NCBI RefSeq assembly: GCF_029689925.1
Contig: NZ_CP121445.1
Location: 5,316,501-5,380,500 of the forward strand
DNA: 64,000 nt
Direction: 5' to 3'
Source of the DNA: Anaerocolumna sp. AGMB13025
GTDB taxonomy: Bacteria; Bacillota; Clostridia; Lachnospirales; Lachnospiraceae
Shown here: positions 25,084 through 35,300 of the stretch, one piece after another
How positions within the stretch are numbered: position 1 is the first letter of the stretch
Layout of the letters: each line of letters opens with the position of its first letter
The notes under the pieces: generated by a model
Database searches by the model: none
What the model saw: the letters and a program-made list of their open reading frames with translations, nothing else
Told to the model about the DNA's origin: nothing
Made by a program: the position numbers and the translations under genes

Positions 25084-27249
25084 TCAAGCCGATAAGAACC
25101 GGTCCACAATCTGCTGTCTATACTCCTTGGAAAGGGAAGCGAAAAAGGCAGAATATCCGGTTACCCGCACGATCAGATCCGGATGTTTGGAAGGATCATC
25201 ATGAGCCTCTAATAGTTTCTTTTCCGTCAGGCAGTTTAAGTTAATTAAAGTACCCCCCATCTGATTGTGGGCATGGATTAATGCAATCAGTGCATCAATT
25301 CCACCTTCATGTTTTAAAAGTTCCAAATCGATATCCAGATGCAAGGGTGCGGAATTTCCAAATCCTGGCTGCAACTGGGCTACGGCATTGGCTTTTAAGG
25401 TGGGGGAAAAGGTATGCAGCCCAATAGCAAACCCTGGATCCGGCTCATTGGAATGGGATATGGCTTCCCCGTACTTTCTTCCGTTAGGCGTTGCCGGCAG
25501 TTTTGACCCTAACTCAAGAATCGTGCCGTGGGAAAACATGCCGGGTATTATTGGCAGGTGGTACTTTGGTGTACCTTCTTCTTTACAGCATTGTACAAAA
25601 TAATCCCTTATCTTTTTTGCCCATTCACCAGCAAGAGAATCCGGTGAACCAAGTCTTTTGATATTTTTCAGCATAATACGGATATTTTCAGCACCTTCAT
25701 AATTAGTATCAAGAACCTCATAGAGTTTCTCCCAGGTGATTCGTTTTTCCAGGACAAGGCGCTGTTGGATTGCAGCAAAAGAATCTGCTACGGTTGCCAG
25801 GGCTACTCCGTCAATATTAAAGTTTAAAATATCTACTCCGCCTTCGGAGCAATTCAGTCCCCGTTCAATCGGTCCGTGCATAAAAAGGTTATAAACCATT
25901 TCCGGCTTATTCCTGCCCATTACCTCGTAATGCTTATCATAACCGGCTTTGATGCTGTCGACTATGATTTTGGTATGATAACAGAACCGGTCAAAAAGTG
26001 CATTAAGTGAAGGCTCCTGCCTGATATCCTGTAATGCATAATGCAGGGCAAAGCCCAGATTACACCTGGTAACATCCTGAAGGGGATATTCTTCTCCGGG
26101 TATACAGGTCCAGTTACAGCCTACTTTGGCTCTTTTCCTTGCTAACTGCAAAGGATAGCCATTCTTTGAAAAGCCCTGCTCACAGCCAATATTACAGGAA
26201 TAATCCACACCCGATCCGTCTTCTATGGTGTATTCCAGTGAACGCCTTAAAAGCACTGAGTTGACCTTGTCATGGACTCTTAACGCGATATTGCTGGGAA
26301 TACGAAGCAGATGCATGGCATCCAGTATGATAAATGACATCCGGCTGGTCATGTCTTTTGTTCCATCCGGTGTAAGCCCTGCTATCTGGGAATAATGAGT
26401 ATCATTAAACAGAAGACTGGCAATATACCATACAGCCTCTTCATCGGTTATTATCCCGTCCTTAGAATCTTTTTCATAATATGGTCTTAGTATCTCATCC
26501 AACTGATCCAAGGCGCCTCCGACAAAGTAGGTCCGGTCCAGGGTCTGAAAGTGGGCAAGGAACTGACAGGCCTCTCTTAAGGTCCTTGGCGGATTATCAA
26601 TAAGCCAGGTATTACAGTCCGCCATTGCAAGGTAATTGATTTTGATTAAGGGATCATTTTCTGCCTCTGCCAGTGCTTTTGCCTCCTGACTAAGGGCTTT
26701 TATCCACTCCTGCATGCCAAGCACTACCTGTTCTTCCCCATCATAAAATCCGGTATCCACCGGTGCATTAAGTTCCCTGTAATACCGTATTTTCTCTAAA
26801 AGTCCTCCCCAGCCAAGTTTTAACCCAATGGTCATATCTCCGGCGCAATGGTTCATACCACCAAACCCCGGTCTTGTGTCATACTTTTTCCAACTATCAA
26901 AGAGTTCCACCGGCTGATCCTCTGGTGCAATTTCAATCTTTACATAATTACTGAAAGGACCAATCCAGGCACCTGCCAGTGCACTGTTTGGATTGATATA
27001 CTTTGGTATTTCATGAAAGAATCTTCTTAAGTGTTCTCCGATCGCAAGGGGTCCGCAGACAATACCGGAGGGATGATTGGGTTTTGCTTCGAATGTAAAA
27101 TCCGGATAATGTACAAATCCCCAGTCATCAAAATCCAAATGTCCAAGTTCTTTCCGTTTCACTTCATTGATTTTTAACTTATCCTCATGTAGGTTATGGA
27201 TCCTCTTCTCATAAAGTGGTGATACGATTACCTTCTCCGTATTTAACAT
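25084..27249 (-). CDS. Glycyl radical enzyme of uncharacterised type (GCNW active-site loop)
   Basis: A 721-residue member of the pyruvate formate-lyase/glycyl radical superfamily. The C-terminal radical motif is RVTGYSAFF with Gly698, preceded by MGGTLINLN. The Cys loop is Cys378, 320 residues before the glycine as in PFL and diol dehydratases, but the loop reads VGCNWTCIPG. The Glu of the common GCVE dehydratase/lyase motif is replaced by Trp380, and the upstream FNDE-type segment reads CNIGCEQGF. It therefore should not be a canonical diol, glycerol, choline, isethionate or hydroxyproline eliminase, nor PFL (no Cys-Cys pair). The length is short for the family. Its activase precedes it in the operon and two Gfo/Idh genes follow. 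Substrate unknown, probably carbohydrate-derived. Confidence 0.92.
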   Translation of the reverse strand: MLNTEKVIVSPLYEKRIHNLHEDKLKINEVKRKELGHLDFDDWGFVHYPDFTFEAKPNHPSGIVCGPLAIGEHLRRFFHEIPKYINPNSALAGAWIGPFSNYVKIEIAPEDQPVELFDSWKKYDTRPGFGGMNHCAGDMTIGLKLGWGGLLEKIRYYRELNAPVDTGFYDGEEQVVLGMQEWIKALSQEAKALAEAENDPLIKINYLAMADCNTWLIDNPPRTLREACQFLAHFQTLDRTYFVGGALDQLDEILRPYYEKDSKDGIITDEEAVWYIASLLFNDTHYSQIAGLTPDGTKDMTSRMSFIILDAMHLLRIPSNIALRVHDKVNSVLLRRSLEYTIEDGSGVDYSCNIGCEQGFSKNGYPLQLARKRAKVGCNWTCIPGEEYPLQDVTRCNLGFALHYALQDIRQEPSLNALFDRFCYHTKIIVDSIKAGYDKHYEVMGRNKPEMVYNLFMHGPIERGLNCSEGGVDILNFNIDGVALATVADSFAAIQQRLVLEKRITWEKLYEVLDTNYEGAENIRIMLKNIKRLGSPDSLAGEWAKKIRDYFVQCCKEEGTPKYHLPIIPGMFSHGTILELGSKLPATPNGRKYGEAISHSNEPDPGFAIGLHTFSPTLKANAVAQLQPGFGNSAPLHLDIDLELLKHEGGIDALIALIHAHNQMGGTLINLNCLTEKKLLEAHDDPSKHPDLIVRVTGYSAFFASLSKEYRQQIVDRFLSA

Positions 27250-27360
27250 GGCTGATATCCCCCTATGTTTTTGTAATTGTTATTTTGTTGTTGTTATTTT
27301 GTTATTTGTTATAATTACTTACTATTTCTTATGATTTCTTGTATTTTTTTATAATTCCTT

Positions 27361-27495
27361 ATAATTTTAATAAATTTTTATATTTTTTGTACTTTTTTAT
27401 ATTTTTCATTTTTTATATTTATCATCTTTTTCATTTTTATATTTTTTCATTTTTATATTTTTTCATTTTTATATTTTTTCATTTTTTATGTTTTT
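27361..27495. repeat. Low-complexity 16-bp tandem array in the activase-GRE spacer
   Basis: The 359-bp spacer 27250-27608 is nearly pure T-rich on the plus strand. From about 27430 the unit CATTTTTATATTTTTT repeats three to four times; degenerate copies precede it. On the transcript this is an A-rich stretch with almost no structure. Short open frames within it are compositional artefacts. The GRE ribosome site GGGGGATATCAGCC lies at its end. Confidence 0.85.
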
Positions 27496-27608
27496 ATTAT
27501 TCTTTAATTTTTGCTTTTTATTGTTGATCAATTTATTAACTTAACAGTTTAAGAACCGAAAGGCATTTTACCTCTTGATTACTTAATAAAACCAAATATA
27601 AGAAAAAC

Positions 27609-28502
27609 TCACGTTTTATCAGCCTTAATCCCATAGCTTCTCAAAATTTCAACCGCCTCCTGAACCATCTCCTCGGCTGGTGTTTCCGTGTGAAGCAGCT
27701 TGTTCTCAATTCCAAGCGCGGCATATTTGCTGTTACCTAACTTGTGGTAGGGCATTACTTCTGCTTTTATTATCCTTAAGGGTTTTAGAAGCTCAGCGAT
27801 TTCTGATATCTGATCGTCGTTTTGTCCCGGTATGAAAGGAATTCTCACAATGATGTCTTTGCCTTCCTCAGACAGCCGTCTTAAATTCTCTAGTATCAGG
27901 TGATTCTCTACTCCGGTGAGCAGCTTATGGCGTTTGGAATCTGCTGCTTTGACGTCGTATAAAAACAAATCCGTCATGGGCAGTATCTGCTCAAAATAAC
28001 TCCAGGGTACACAACCTGCCGTATCCACAGCGGTATGGATTCCAAAATCACGGCACTTAGTAAGAATTTCAATCAGAAACTCAAGCTGGAGCATGACCTC
28101 TCCTCCGGAAAAGGTGACTCCCCCGTTAGAGTTCTCATAATACAGTTTATCTTCCAATATGGACTTTAAAAGATAGGGCACTGTAACCTTCTGTCCAACC
28201 CCGATCAGTGCATTTGCGTAACAGGTCTTCGTACATAAGAGGCAGCCGGTACATTTTGAACGGTCTATCCTGTGGTCTCCTTCCCCGTTCAGATAATGAG
28301 CACCGTAAAGACATACCTGGAAGCAGGCGCCGCAGCCAATGCATTTTTCAGGATAGAACTCCAGCTGGTTCTTCTTTTTTATGGATTCCGGATTATGACA
28401 CCATTTGCAGTTAAGATTACACCCTTTAAAGAAAACTGTCGTTCTAATGCCTGGTCCGTCATGTATTGAAAATCTCTGTATGTTAAACAAGCTGCCTTCC
28501 AT
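27609..28502 (-). CDS. Glycyl radical enzyme activating enzyme (radical SAM)
   Basis: A 297-residue radical SAM activase that generates the glycyl radical on the partner enzyme. The SAM cluster motif C-x3-C-x2-C is C28, C32, C35 (GCNLNCKWCHNPES). A ferredoxin-like insert carries two further [4Fe-4S] motifs, C54/57/60/64 and C84/87/90/94, as in activases of diol dehydratase and arylacetate decarboxylase rather than the simple PflA. GGVTFSGGE, the SAM amino group motif, follows. It is the first gene of the leftward operon. It is divergent from an AraC gene at 28729. Confidence 0.93.
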   Translation of the reverse strand: MEGSLFNIQRFSIHDGPGIRTTVFFKGCNLNCKWCHNPESIKKKNQLEFYPEKCIGCGACFQVCLYGAHYLNGEGDHRIDRSKCTGCLLCTKTCYANALIGVGQKVTVPYLLKSILEDKLYYENSNGGVTFSGGEVMLQLEFLIEILTKCRDFGIHTAVDTAGCVPWSYFEQILPMTDLFLYDVKAADSKRHKLLTGVENHLILENLRRLSEEGKDIIVRIPFIPGQNDDQISEIAELLKPLRIIKAEVMPYHKLGNSKYAALGIENKLLHTETPAEEMVQEAVEILRSYGIKADKT

Positions 28503-28674
28503 GGATACAATTCCTTTCTCATTATGTATTAGTTAAACCATCTTCAACTATCTGTATTAACTGCATTGTATACATTTTAAAGCTAAAAATCATAGCAGTT
28601 TTTATGGGAAACCTCTCATTTTTTTAACTGGGAAAAATTATAGGAAAAGTAGTTTGTCAGAAATAGGATGGAAC

Positions 28675-28712
28675 TAATTCACAGATTGTATTATAATAGA
28701 ATTAATTCACAG
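28675..28712 (+). promoter_or_regulatory. Direct repeat flanking a -10 box upstream of AraC gene
   Basis: TAATTCACAG occurs at 28675-28684 and again at 28703-28712, with TATAAT at 28691-28696 between them. The 28-bp period is unlike chance spacing and could be an AraC binding pair for autoregulation and for the divergent activase-GRE operon. Not confirmed. Confidence 0.4.
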
Positions 28713-28728
28713 GAAGAGAGGACAGGTC

Positions 28729-29604
28729 ATGTTCCCAGCATATCTTACAGAAAAAAATACCAATTTTTTCTTTGACATTTCGATTCATGATATTAAAAAT
28801 GATGTGAAACCTCATGGACATAGCTTTCTAGAGCTTCATTATGTATTCGAAGGTGAGGGTGTGGAAAAAATCAACGGGGTGGAGCATCGGATGAAACCCG
28901 GTACTTTTGCTGTTATATTTCCGTATCAGGTCCATGAAATGCATATAAAGGAGAACTCCAAAGTCCTCCTTTATAATCTGTGCCTTTCGACCAAAACCTT
29001 ATTCGACCAGGATGAATATGGGCTGGTTATGAATAAACTTTTATTTGATAAGGATTTTAACACCAGAACCATTTATGATATTGAGTCGGAGACAGCCCAA
29101 AAAGTATATCTGCTGTTAAGTGAACTTCATACAGAATTTAAAGATGAGAAGGTATGGAAGAATTTCATGATAAAAGCGAAAATCATAGAATTATTTATAC
29201 TAATTGACCGGTACCGCAGAGTCCAAATTACAAAGGTAAGTGAAAGCCTCCAATCAACAGTTGGAAATGATACCTGGTCTATTATCCATTACGTTTATAA
29301 AAACTGGAATACCAATATCACCTTAAAAAGCCTGTCCAAACTCTTCTATCTGAGCGAACCCTACATAAGCACCATCTTTAAACAGTGCCTTGGAATCAGT
29401 TTTCATGCCTTCCTTATGGACCTGCGAATTGAAAATGCCTGCAGCCTGCTGACCTCCTCCAAAATGTCCATAACGGATATTACCTATGAAGTAGGTTATT
29501 CCTCCTACAGCACCTTTGTAAGAGTATTCCATAACCGTAAAGGCGTCAGCCCGGTAACCTATAGACGGCTCATGAAGGAAACACAACGAGAAAATGGGTC
29601 CTAA
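28729..29604 (+). CDS. AraC-family transcriptional regulator, divergent from GRE operon
   Basis: A 291-residue regulator with a cupin-like N-terminus (HGHSFLELHYVFEGEG; MKPGTFAVIFPYQVHEMH) and AraC helix-turn-helix pair (LKSLSKLFYLSEPYISTIFK; ITDITYEVGYSSYSTFVRVFHN) with a GVSPVTYRR end. GGAAGAGAGGACAGGTC precedes the ATG. It is transcribed away from the activase-GRE-Gfo-Gfo operon and is the most likely controller of it. It is convergent, with 25 bp between, with another AraC gene. Confidence 0.9.
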   Translation: MFPAYLTEKNTNFFFDISIHDIKNDVKPHGHSFLELHYVFEGEGVEKINGVEHRMKPGTFAVIFPYQVHEMHIKENSKVLLYNLCLSTKTLFDQDEYGLVMNKLLFDKDFNTRTIYDIESETAQKVYLLLSELHTEFKDEKVWKNFMIKAKIIELFILIDRYRRVQITKVSESLQSTVGNDTWSIIHYVYKNWNTNITLKSLSKLFYLSEPYISTIFKQCLGISFHAFLMDLRIENACSLLTSSKMSITDITYEVGYSSYSTFVRVFHNRKGVSPVTYRRLMKETQRENGS

Positions 29605-29629
29605 GCCGACTTTTATTTTACTGGCTTTA

Positions 29630-30436
29630 TTAATTAACTTGTTTATCCATTTTTCTAATCGACCGGTACTGCACAGGCGTCATTCCCTCCAGGTTTTTAA
29701 AATTCCTGCAAAAGGAAGGCAGATCATAAAAGCCGCAGGACAATGCAACTTCGGTCATATTATAACTGGTATCTGACAGCATATATTTAGCAGAGAGGAT
29801 ACGGTATTCCGTCAGATATCGTTTCACGGATTTGTTCTCATATTCTTTGAATATTTTAAACAGATAAGTTCTGTCGATTCCCACATATCTTGCGATGTCC
29901 GTGACCCGGATATCGTAGGAGTAATTATGCCGGATATAAGACAGGGCTTTTTCATAATATCCCTGTTCCGCAGCCTCTTCCCTTCTTGTTTCCACTCTGG
30001 CTATGGTGGAAAAAATCAAATATAAATACCCGGTAAGCTCATATTCATGATAACCGGGGTGATTAAATCTCTCTACCATAAGTTTTAAATATTTCCCGCA
30101 GTCCTCCAATTTCATAATCTCACATACTAAATTTTCAGGGGTGATTCCTGCGGTCAGCAGCATATCTTCGGCTGCCTCCCCCTCAAACGCTGCCCAGGCA
30201 TATTCCCAGGGATCCTCTTGATCCGCTTCATAGTAAGTTATTTCCTGAGGTCTTATTAAAAACGCTTCCCCCATTTTAAGCTCATACCGCTTCTCCCCTA
30301 CTTCATAAAAACCCTTCCCCCTTAAGATAAAATGCATCAAATAATGTGGTCTGACTGCCGGACCAAAGTAATGTCCCGGGTCACACTCCTCCCTGCCGCA
30401 GTAATATAGGTTGATTGGCTTTCTAGTAGTTTTCAT
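29630..30436 (-). CDS. AraC-family transcriptional regulator, divergent from GH4 gene
   Basis: A 268-residue regulator of the melibiose/raffinose-operon type: AraC-binding-like N-terminus (HYLMHFILRGKGFYEVGEKRYELKMGEAFLI is the typical arrangement; key parts GKGFYEV and GEAFLIRP) and C-terminal motifs ITDIARYVGIDRTYLFKIFK-like and MTEVALSCGFYDLPSFCRNFKN. It is divergent from the GH4 alpha-galactosidase gene across about 405 bp, so it probably regulates that gene. It has a weak ribosome site (AAGGGAAAGAAATTC). Confidence 0.88.
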   Translation of the reverse strand: MKTTRKPINLYYCGREECDPGHYFGPAVRPHYLMHFILRGKGFYEVGEKRYELKMGEAFLIRPQEITYYEADQEDPWEYAWAAFEGEAAEDMLLTAGITPENLVCEIMKLEDCGKYLKLMVERFNHPGYHEYELTGYLYLIFSTIARVETRREEAAEQGYYEKALSYIRHNYSYDIRVTDIARYVGIDRTYLFKIFKEYENKSVKRYLTEYRILSAKYMLSDTSYNMTEVALSCGFYDLPSFCRNFKNLEGMTPVQYRSIRKMDKQVN

Positions 30437-30746
30437 GAATTTCTTTCCCTTTTCTTATTATGATTAAATTCATTATTTATTTCAGACTCCAAATATGCTT
30501 CGAGTGTCGAAAGGTCAACTTTGTGTTTTTAATATATACTATTAAACATATACCATCGTATATATAGAATACACGTTAGGATGTCTTATAAACTCGAATC
30601 AAACATATTCTAAAACAATTTTTCGCATCTTAAATTTACAGTTGTTATGTTATGCATCATAATGAATACCCAATTAACCCGTAAATTACTAGTTATGTTC
30701 TAGGTTCAAGCAGTTATCGTTATGTCTATTTTTAATATTCAACAAA

Positions 30747-30775
30747 TTGACAATTAAAATGAAACAAATTAAAAG
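30747..30775 (+). promoter_or_regulatory. Candidate promoter of GH4 gene
   Basis: A perfect -35 TTGACA at 30747-30752 and a -10-like TAAAAG at 30770-30775, 17 bp apart. The poor -10 suggests activation by the divergent AraC protein. The rest of the 405-bp spacer (30437-30746) is AT-rich; a TATATACTA / ATATAGAAT dyad-like area near 30530-30570 is the only other feature noticed. Confidence 0.35.
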
Positions 30776-30841
30776 GACATAACCCTGACTCCTATTATAC
30801 AATCTGCATATAGGAAATACAAGAAATCAGGAGGAAATATT

Positions 30842-32164
30842 ATGATAAAAATAACTTTTTTAGGCGCCGGAAGTACCGTATTTGCAAGGAATGTACTGGG
30901 AGATTGCATGTGTACGCCTTCCCTTTGTGAAAGTGAAATCGCACTGTATGATATTGATGCAAAGAGACTGGAAGAATCCAAGATCATCCTGGACGCAATC
31001 AACAAAAACGTAAATCAGGGCCGAGCTGTTATTAAAACTTATCTGGATGTACCAAACCGTAAAGATGCCTTAAGGAATGCCGATTTTGTTGTAAATGCCA
31101 TTCAGGTAGGCGGTTATGACCCCTGCACCATCACGGATTTTGAAATCCCAAAAAAATTCGGTTTAAAACAGACCATCGCAGACACCTTAGGAATCGGCGG
31201 TATTATGAGGGCACTCCGAACCATTCCCGTTATGGCTGATTTTGCTAGAGATATGGAGGAAGTCTGCCCGGATACGCTGTTCTTAAATTATACCAATCCA
31301 ATGGCTATGCTAACCGGATATATGCAGCGCTATACCAAAATCCGTACCGTAGGTCTCTGCCACAGTGTCCAGGTTTGTTCCGAACACTTATTAAAAGCTC
31401 TTGATATGGAGGATAAGCTGGAGGGCCGTAAGGAATTGATTGCAGGTATCAATCATATGGGCTGGCTGCTGGAATTAAAAGATAAAGACGGCAATGACTT
31501 ATATCCTGAAATTAAAAGACGTGCGGCAAAGAAAAATGCAGAAGAAAAACACAATGATATGGTACGTTACGAATATATCAGAAATTTCGGTTACTACTGC
31601 ACCGAATCCAGTGAACATAATGCAGAATACAACCCTTTGTTTATTAAATCCAGATATCCGGAAATGATTGAACAATACAACATACCTTTGGATGAATATC
31701 CCCGCAGATGTGTTAACCAGATTGCCGGTTGGGAAGAAGAAAAGTCAAGAATCCTGGATAACGGCGAAATTACCCATGACCGTTCCAAAGAATATGCTTC
31801 TTACATCATGGAAGCTGTTGTAACGGGTATTCCTTATAAAATCGGAGGCAATGTTTTAAATACCGGACTTATAGATAACCTGCCCGCAGATGCCTGTGTG
31901 GAAGTACCCTGTATGATCGATAAGAATGGTGTTAATCCCTGTCATGTAGGCAGACTGCCGGTACAGTGTGCAGCTATGAATATGACCAACATCAATGTTC
32001 AGCTTTTAACCATTGAAGCGGCGGTAACCAAAGACCGTGATTACATTTACCGTGCTGCCATGCTTGATCCTCATACAGCCGCAGAATTAAACATGGAAGA
32101 CATCCGTAACATGTGTGATGAGTTAATCGCTGCGCATGGTGATTATATGAAGGACTTTCAATAA
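30842..32164 (+). CDS. melA: Alpha-galactosidase, glycoside hydrolase family 4 (MelA type)
   Basis: A 440-residue cytoplasmic GH4 enzyme, which uses NAD and Mn(2+) and an oxidation-elimination mechanism to hydrolyse alpha-galactosides. The N-terminal dinucleotide loop is FLGAGSTVFARN. The metal Cys and His are in GLCHSVQVC, NYTNPMAML holds the conserved Asn, and GINHMGWLLEL follows. AGGAGG precedes the ATG. A clear terminator follows. It belongs with the GH36 alpha-galactosidase and sugar transporter to the right; having two unrelated alpha-galactosidases in one region suggests different oligomer or linkage preferences. The alpha-galactosidase subgroup of GH4 fits better than alpha-glucosidase or glucuronidase. 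Confidence 0.92.
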   Translation: MIKITFLGAGSTVFARNVLGDCMCTPSLCESEIALYDIDAKRLEESKIILDAINKNVNQGRAVIKTYLDVPNRKDALRNADFVVNAIQVGGYDPCTITDFEIPKKFGLKQTIADTLGIGGIMRALRTIPVMADFARDMEEVCPDTLFLNYTNPMAMLTGYMQRYTKIRTVGLCHSVQVCSEHLLKALDMEDKLEGRKELIAGINHMGWLLELKDKDGNDLYPEIKRRAAKKNAEEKHNDMVRYEYIRNFGYYCTESSEHNAEYNPLFIKSRYPEMIEQYNIPLDEYPRRCVNQIAGWEEEKSRILDNGEITHDRSKEYASYIMEAVVTGIPYKIGGNVLNTGLIDNLPADACVEVPCMIDKNGVNPCHVGRLPVQCAAMNMTNINVQLLTIEAAVTKDRDYIYRAAMLDPHTAAELNMEDIRNMCDELIAAHGDYMKDFQ

Positions 32165-32205
32165 TAATTTTATTCTTAAATAAGAACTATTAAGCTAATA
32201 AATAG

Positions 32206-32270
32206 ACCGATATGCTGTTGGAATCCAATACTTAAAAGTATGTTCTAGCAACATATCGGTATTTCTTTTT
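32206..32270 (+). terminator. Intrinsic terminator after GH4 gene
   Basis: ACCGATATG at 32206-32214 and TGTTG pair with CAACATATCGGT ending at 32260, followed by ATTTCTTTTT. The loop is long and includes a smaller AATACTTAAAAGTATG hairpin. It may also limit the convergent DUF5107 transcript. Confidence 0.8.
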
Positions 32271-32327
32271 GATTATATACTTTTTTCTAAATGAATCATT
32301 TGGATGCGAGAATAATAAATCACCACT

Positions 32328-35300
32328 TTAATTATGAAGATCAGCAAGGTTATGATACAAAATACAATTCAAGTGGTTTTTATCCAGCTCTAAAACCTTT
32401 GCGAACGCTTCTTTTGCCTTAAGGATATTACCAAGTCCCAGATTACCAAGTCCTATCAGATAATAACAATGGACCACATTTCTTTTGTTCCAGTCCTCTT
32501 CAAAAATCATAAAATCAGGCAGTGATACCGCAAAATAATCGATCCGTACGTTATCAAACATATGCTGTTCCCCATAGTCAATTAATTTATAAAATCTGGC
32601 GTTGGCAGCAGTGGTTTTTCCAAGCTTTCTTAAAGCAAGACCCTGATACAAAATCATATCTGCCGGCTGGTCGTTATAATACATCATGCCTGCCGGTTCC
32701 TCATTACCTGCCGCAGCCAGTTGAAAGTATTCCTCCGCAGCCGCAGCTTTACCAATTGCTTCTAAGGCACAGCCTAAATAGTAGTTAAGATGGTTATCCT
32801 TCGTTCCCTCCAGTTTCCCTTCCCCAAGGTTTTCCGGATAAACCAAAGCTGCTTCTAAATTGCTTATGGCGGTTTCATATTCCCCTTTTTCCATCTCTTC
32901 TTTGGCGATTTCTAAAAGTGAGGTTTTATACTGGGCAGTTACTTTACCTTCTCCGCCTTCCCAAGGGTGGAACCTGTGATTAAGCATAAGCTTAAGGGCC
33001 GGTCTATAGCTGCCGGTCTGATTTAAAAGAGTGATATATTCGATATACATATCATCCCTGTTCTTAAAAGTATCCGGATAAGTTTCATATAATACCAGCC
33101 TCTGACCCGCCGGTAGATTTAACTTTTTATATAATTGGTCAAGCTCAAATAAGATCCGGTCATCTTTTTGATCAAGGGATAAGGCTTTCTCCAAGGCTTC
33201 TCTGGCTTTGGCGGGTTCCCTGTCCTTATTGAAGTACACATGGGAAAGATTTCTGAAGACTCCCGGAAAAGCAGGATCTATCCGGGCACTTAATTCCCAC
33301 AGATTCTTAGCAGTCTGATACTGCTTCTTATCATAGTATAAGTTACCAAGGAGATAAGGAGCTTTCCCATCCTCTTTGTTCTTATCAATGGCAAACTGAA
33401 GAACCGGAATATCCTCTAATTTATTAGGAAAACAATATAAGTCCTTAAACTTCTGTGCCTGGGTTAAGGCTTCGAACGCTTTTTTCGTCTCACCCATTTT
33501 ACTCAGATAATAGGCTTCATAATATTTTAACAGGGGATTTTCTTTCTGGCATAACCTTAATACTTCGACTGCTTCTTCATACCTGCCCACTTCCCCGTAG
33601 TCTCTGGCTGTCTGAATAAAATTCTCTGAAAAGTCACGCATAAGCTGAATTAGTTCTTTTTCATCTGCTGTTAATTCATTCTCATCTGCTGTTAATTCAT
33701 TCTCATCTGTTGCTAAATCTTTCTCATCTGCTGCTTTATTCCGTATCTTTTCAAAACCACTTACATAATCAAAACAGTCAATTTTCAGGCTTTCCTCAAT
33801 AAAGCTCCTGGCCTCTTCCCTTTGTCCTAAGTACCTTAATATAATAGCTTTTAATCCTCTGGCTTTCATATTATGGCTGTTTTTAATTAAGGCCTTCTCG
33901 ATGAATTCCAACGCCTCTGCATACGTTTTATTTCTTGCAGCGATGACTGCCAGGTAATAAAAGGACATTTCCTGCTGTTCATTGGACCAGGCCGCTTTAT
34001 AAAAGGCATCAAAAGCTTCCGACATGTTATCCTGAAAGAACAGCGACAGGCCTAGATAATAATAAGCTTCACTGCTATAGGGGTTCGGATTCTTCCAGGT
34101 CAGACGTTCTATGGCTTTTCTAAAATACCTTTCAGCTTCCGTAATTGCCCCTCTTCGGAATAAAAGAGAACCATAAGCAGTATTAATCCGTACATCTCCC
34201 CCGTCCCGTTTCAGCCCTTCCAGATAATAATCATCCGGCTCATAGGTAGCATGTCTGTACTGTTCAATATGAAGCCCTGTAAAATATAATTCTTCATTGG
34301 TCTTAAGATCGGAGGGATCTTTTGCCGGTTCCGCCGGTTTGGGAAGCTTTTCGATTTTCTTTTTAACCGGCGAATAGCTCACTAATAATTGTTCCTCCGT
34401 ATCATAAACCTCTACCGTCAAATCGGATTCCTCTATATACGATACCGGAATAGTATTCTCATAAATATGAACCGGAGATATCCTTACCATATCAGTATTT
34501 ACAATTTCATTTTTATGCTTTAATACTACTTTTGCTTTATCATAATCCTGAGTTCCATAGACACATAAATAAACACTGTGTTCACGGCATTTAATATTCA
34601 CCATTGCATGAATCGTTGCATTCTTGACTTCTCCAACGGTTTTATAGGGCATGAAATACTGCTTAAAGGTCTTTTCTTCAAAGGGTTTTAACCAAGAGAA
34701 ATCCGGCTGGTTATCCGTATATACTCCTGTCATTAATTCAATATAAGGACCGTCTTCATCGGTGAGATTCCGATCCCAGGCTTTTCCGAAATCCCCGCTG
34801 CCCCAGGTCCACTGCTTTTTGCCGGGTGAGATATGGTGGTCTGCCACATGAAGAATACCGGCACTTTTGCTGTAGTCGTATCCTCCAACGAAGTCATACT
34901 CGGACCGTTCCGCCATATAAGAGGTAGGAACCGGAATATTCTTATATCTGGATATATCGACACCGTCGCTGTAGTCCTTTTTATAATAAACTCCCGTTGC
35001 TATCGGGAATTTAGATACATCCCTTTTTCCATGATCCATAACAGCGTGTACATCCGGAGGAAAAATAGACTGGGTATACTCATTTACCGCTACCGCCGGA
35101 TTCGCCCACCAGAGAAAGGTTTGGGGAAATGGAGTCCGGTTATACAATTGTCCTTTGATTTCAATGAACGCCTTATCCGGATACAGGGTAAACGCTGCAA
35201 TACCCTTCGTGCCGTACATCTGATCCACGTCACCAACCAAAACCGTCCTGCTGCCATCCTCGTTCTCCTGTATCTTATGATCCACCGGTAAAAAAGTGGT

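Noticed and set aside
25084..27249. Pyruvate formate-lyase (PflB)
   Set aside because: No adjacent Cys-Cys pair in the active-site loop; the loop reads VGCNW and the activase has two extra cluster motifs.
27339..27527. Open frame of 62 residues rich in Phe and Tyr
   Set aside because: Low-complexity T-rich DNA; no ribosome site; compositional artefact.
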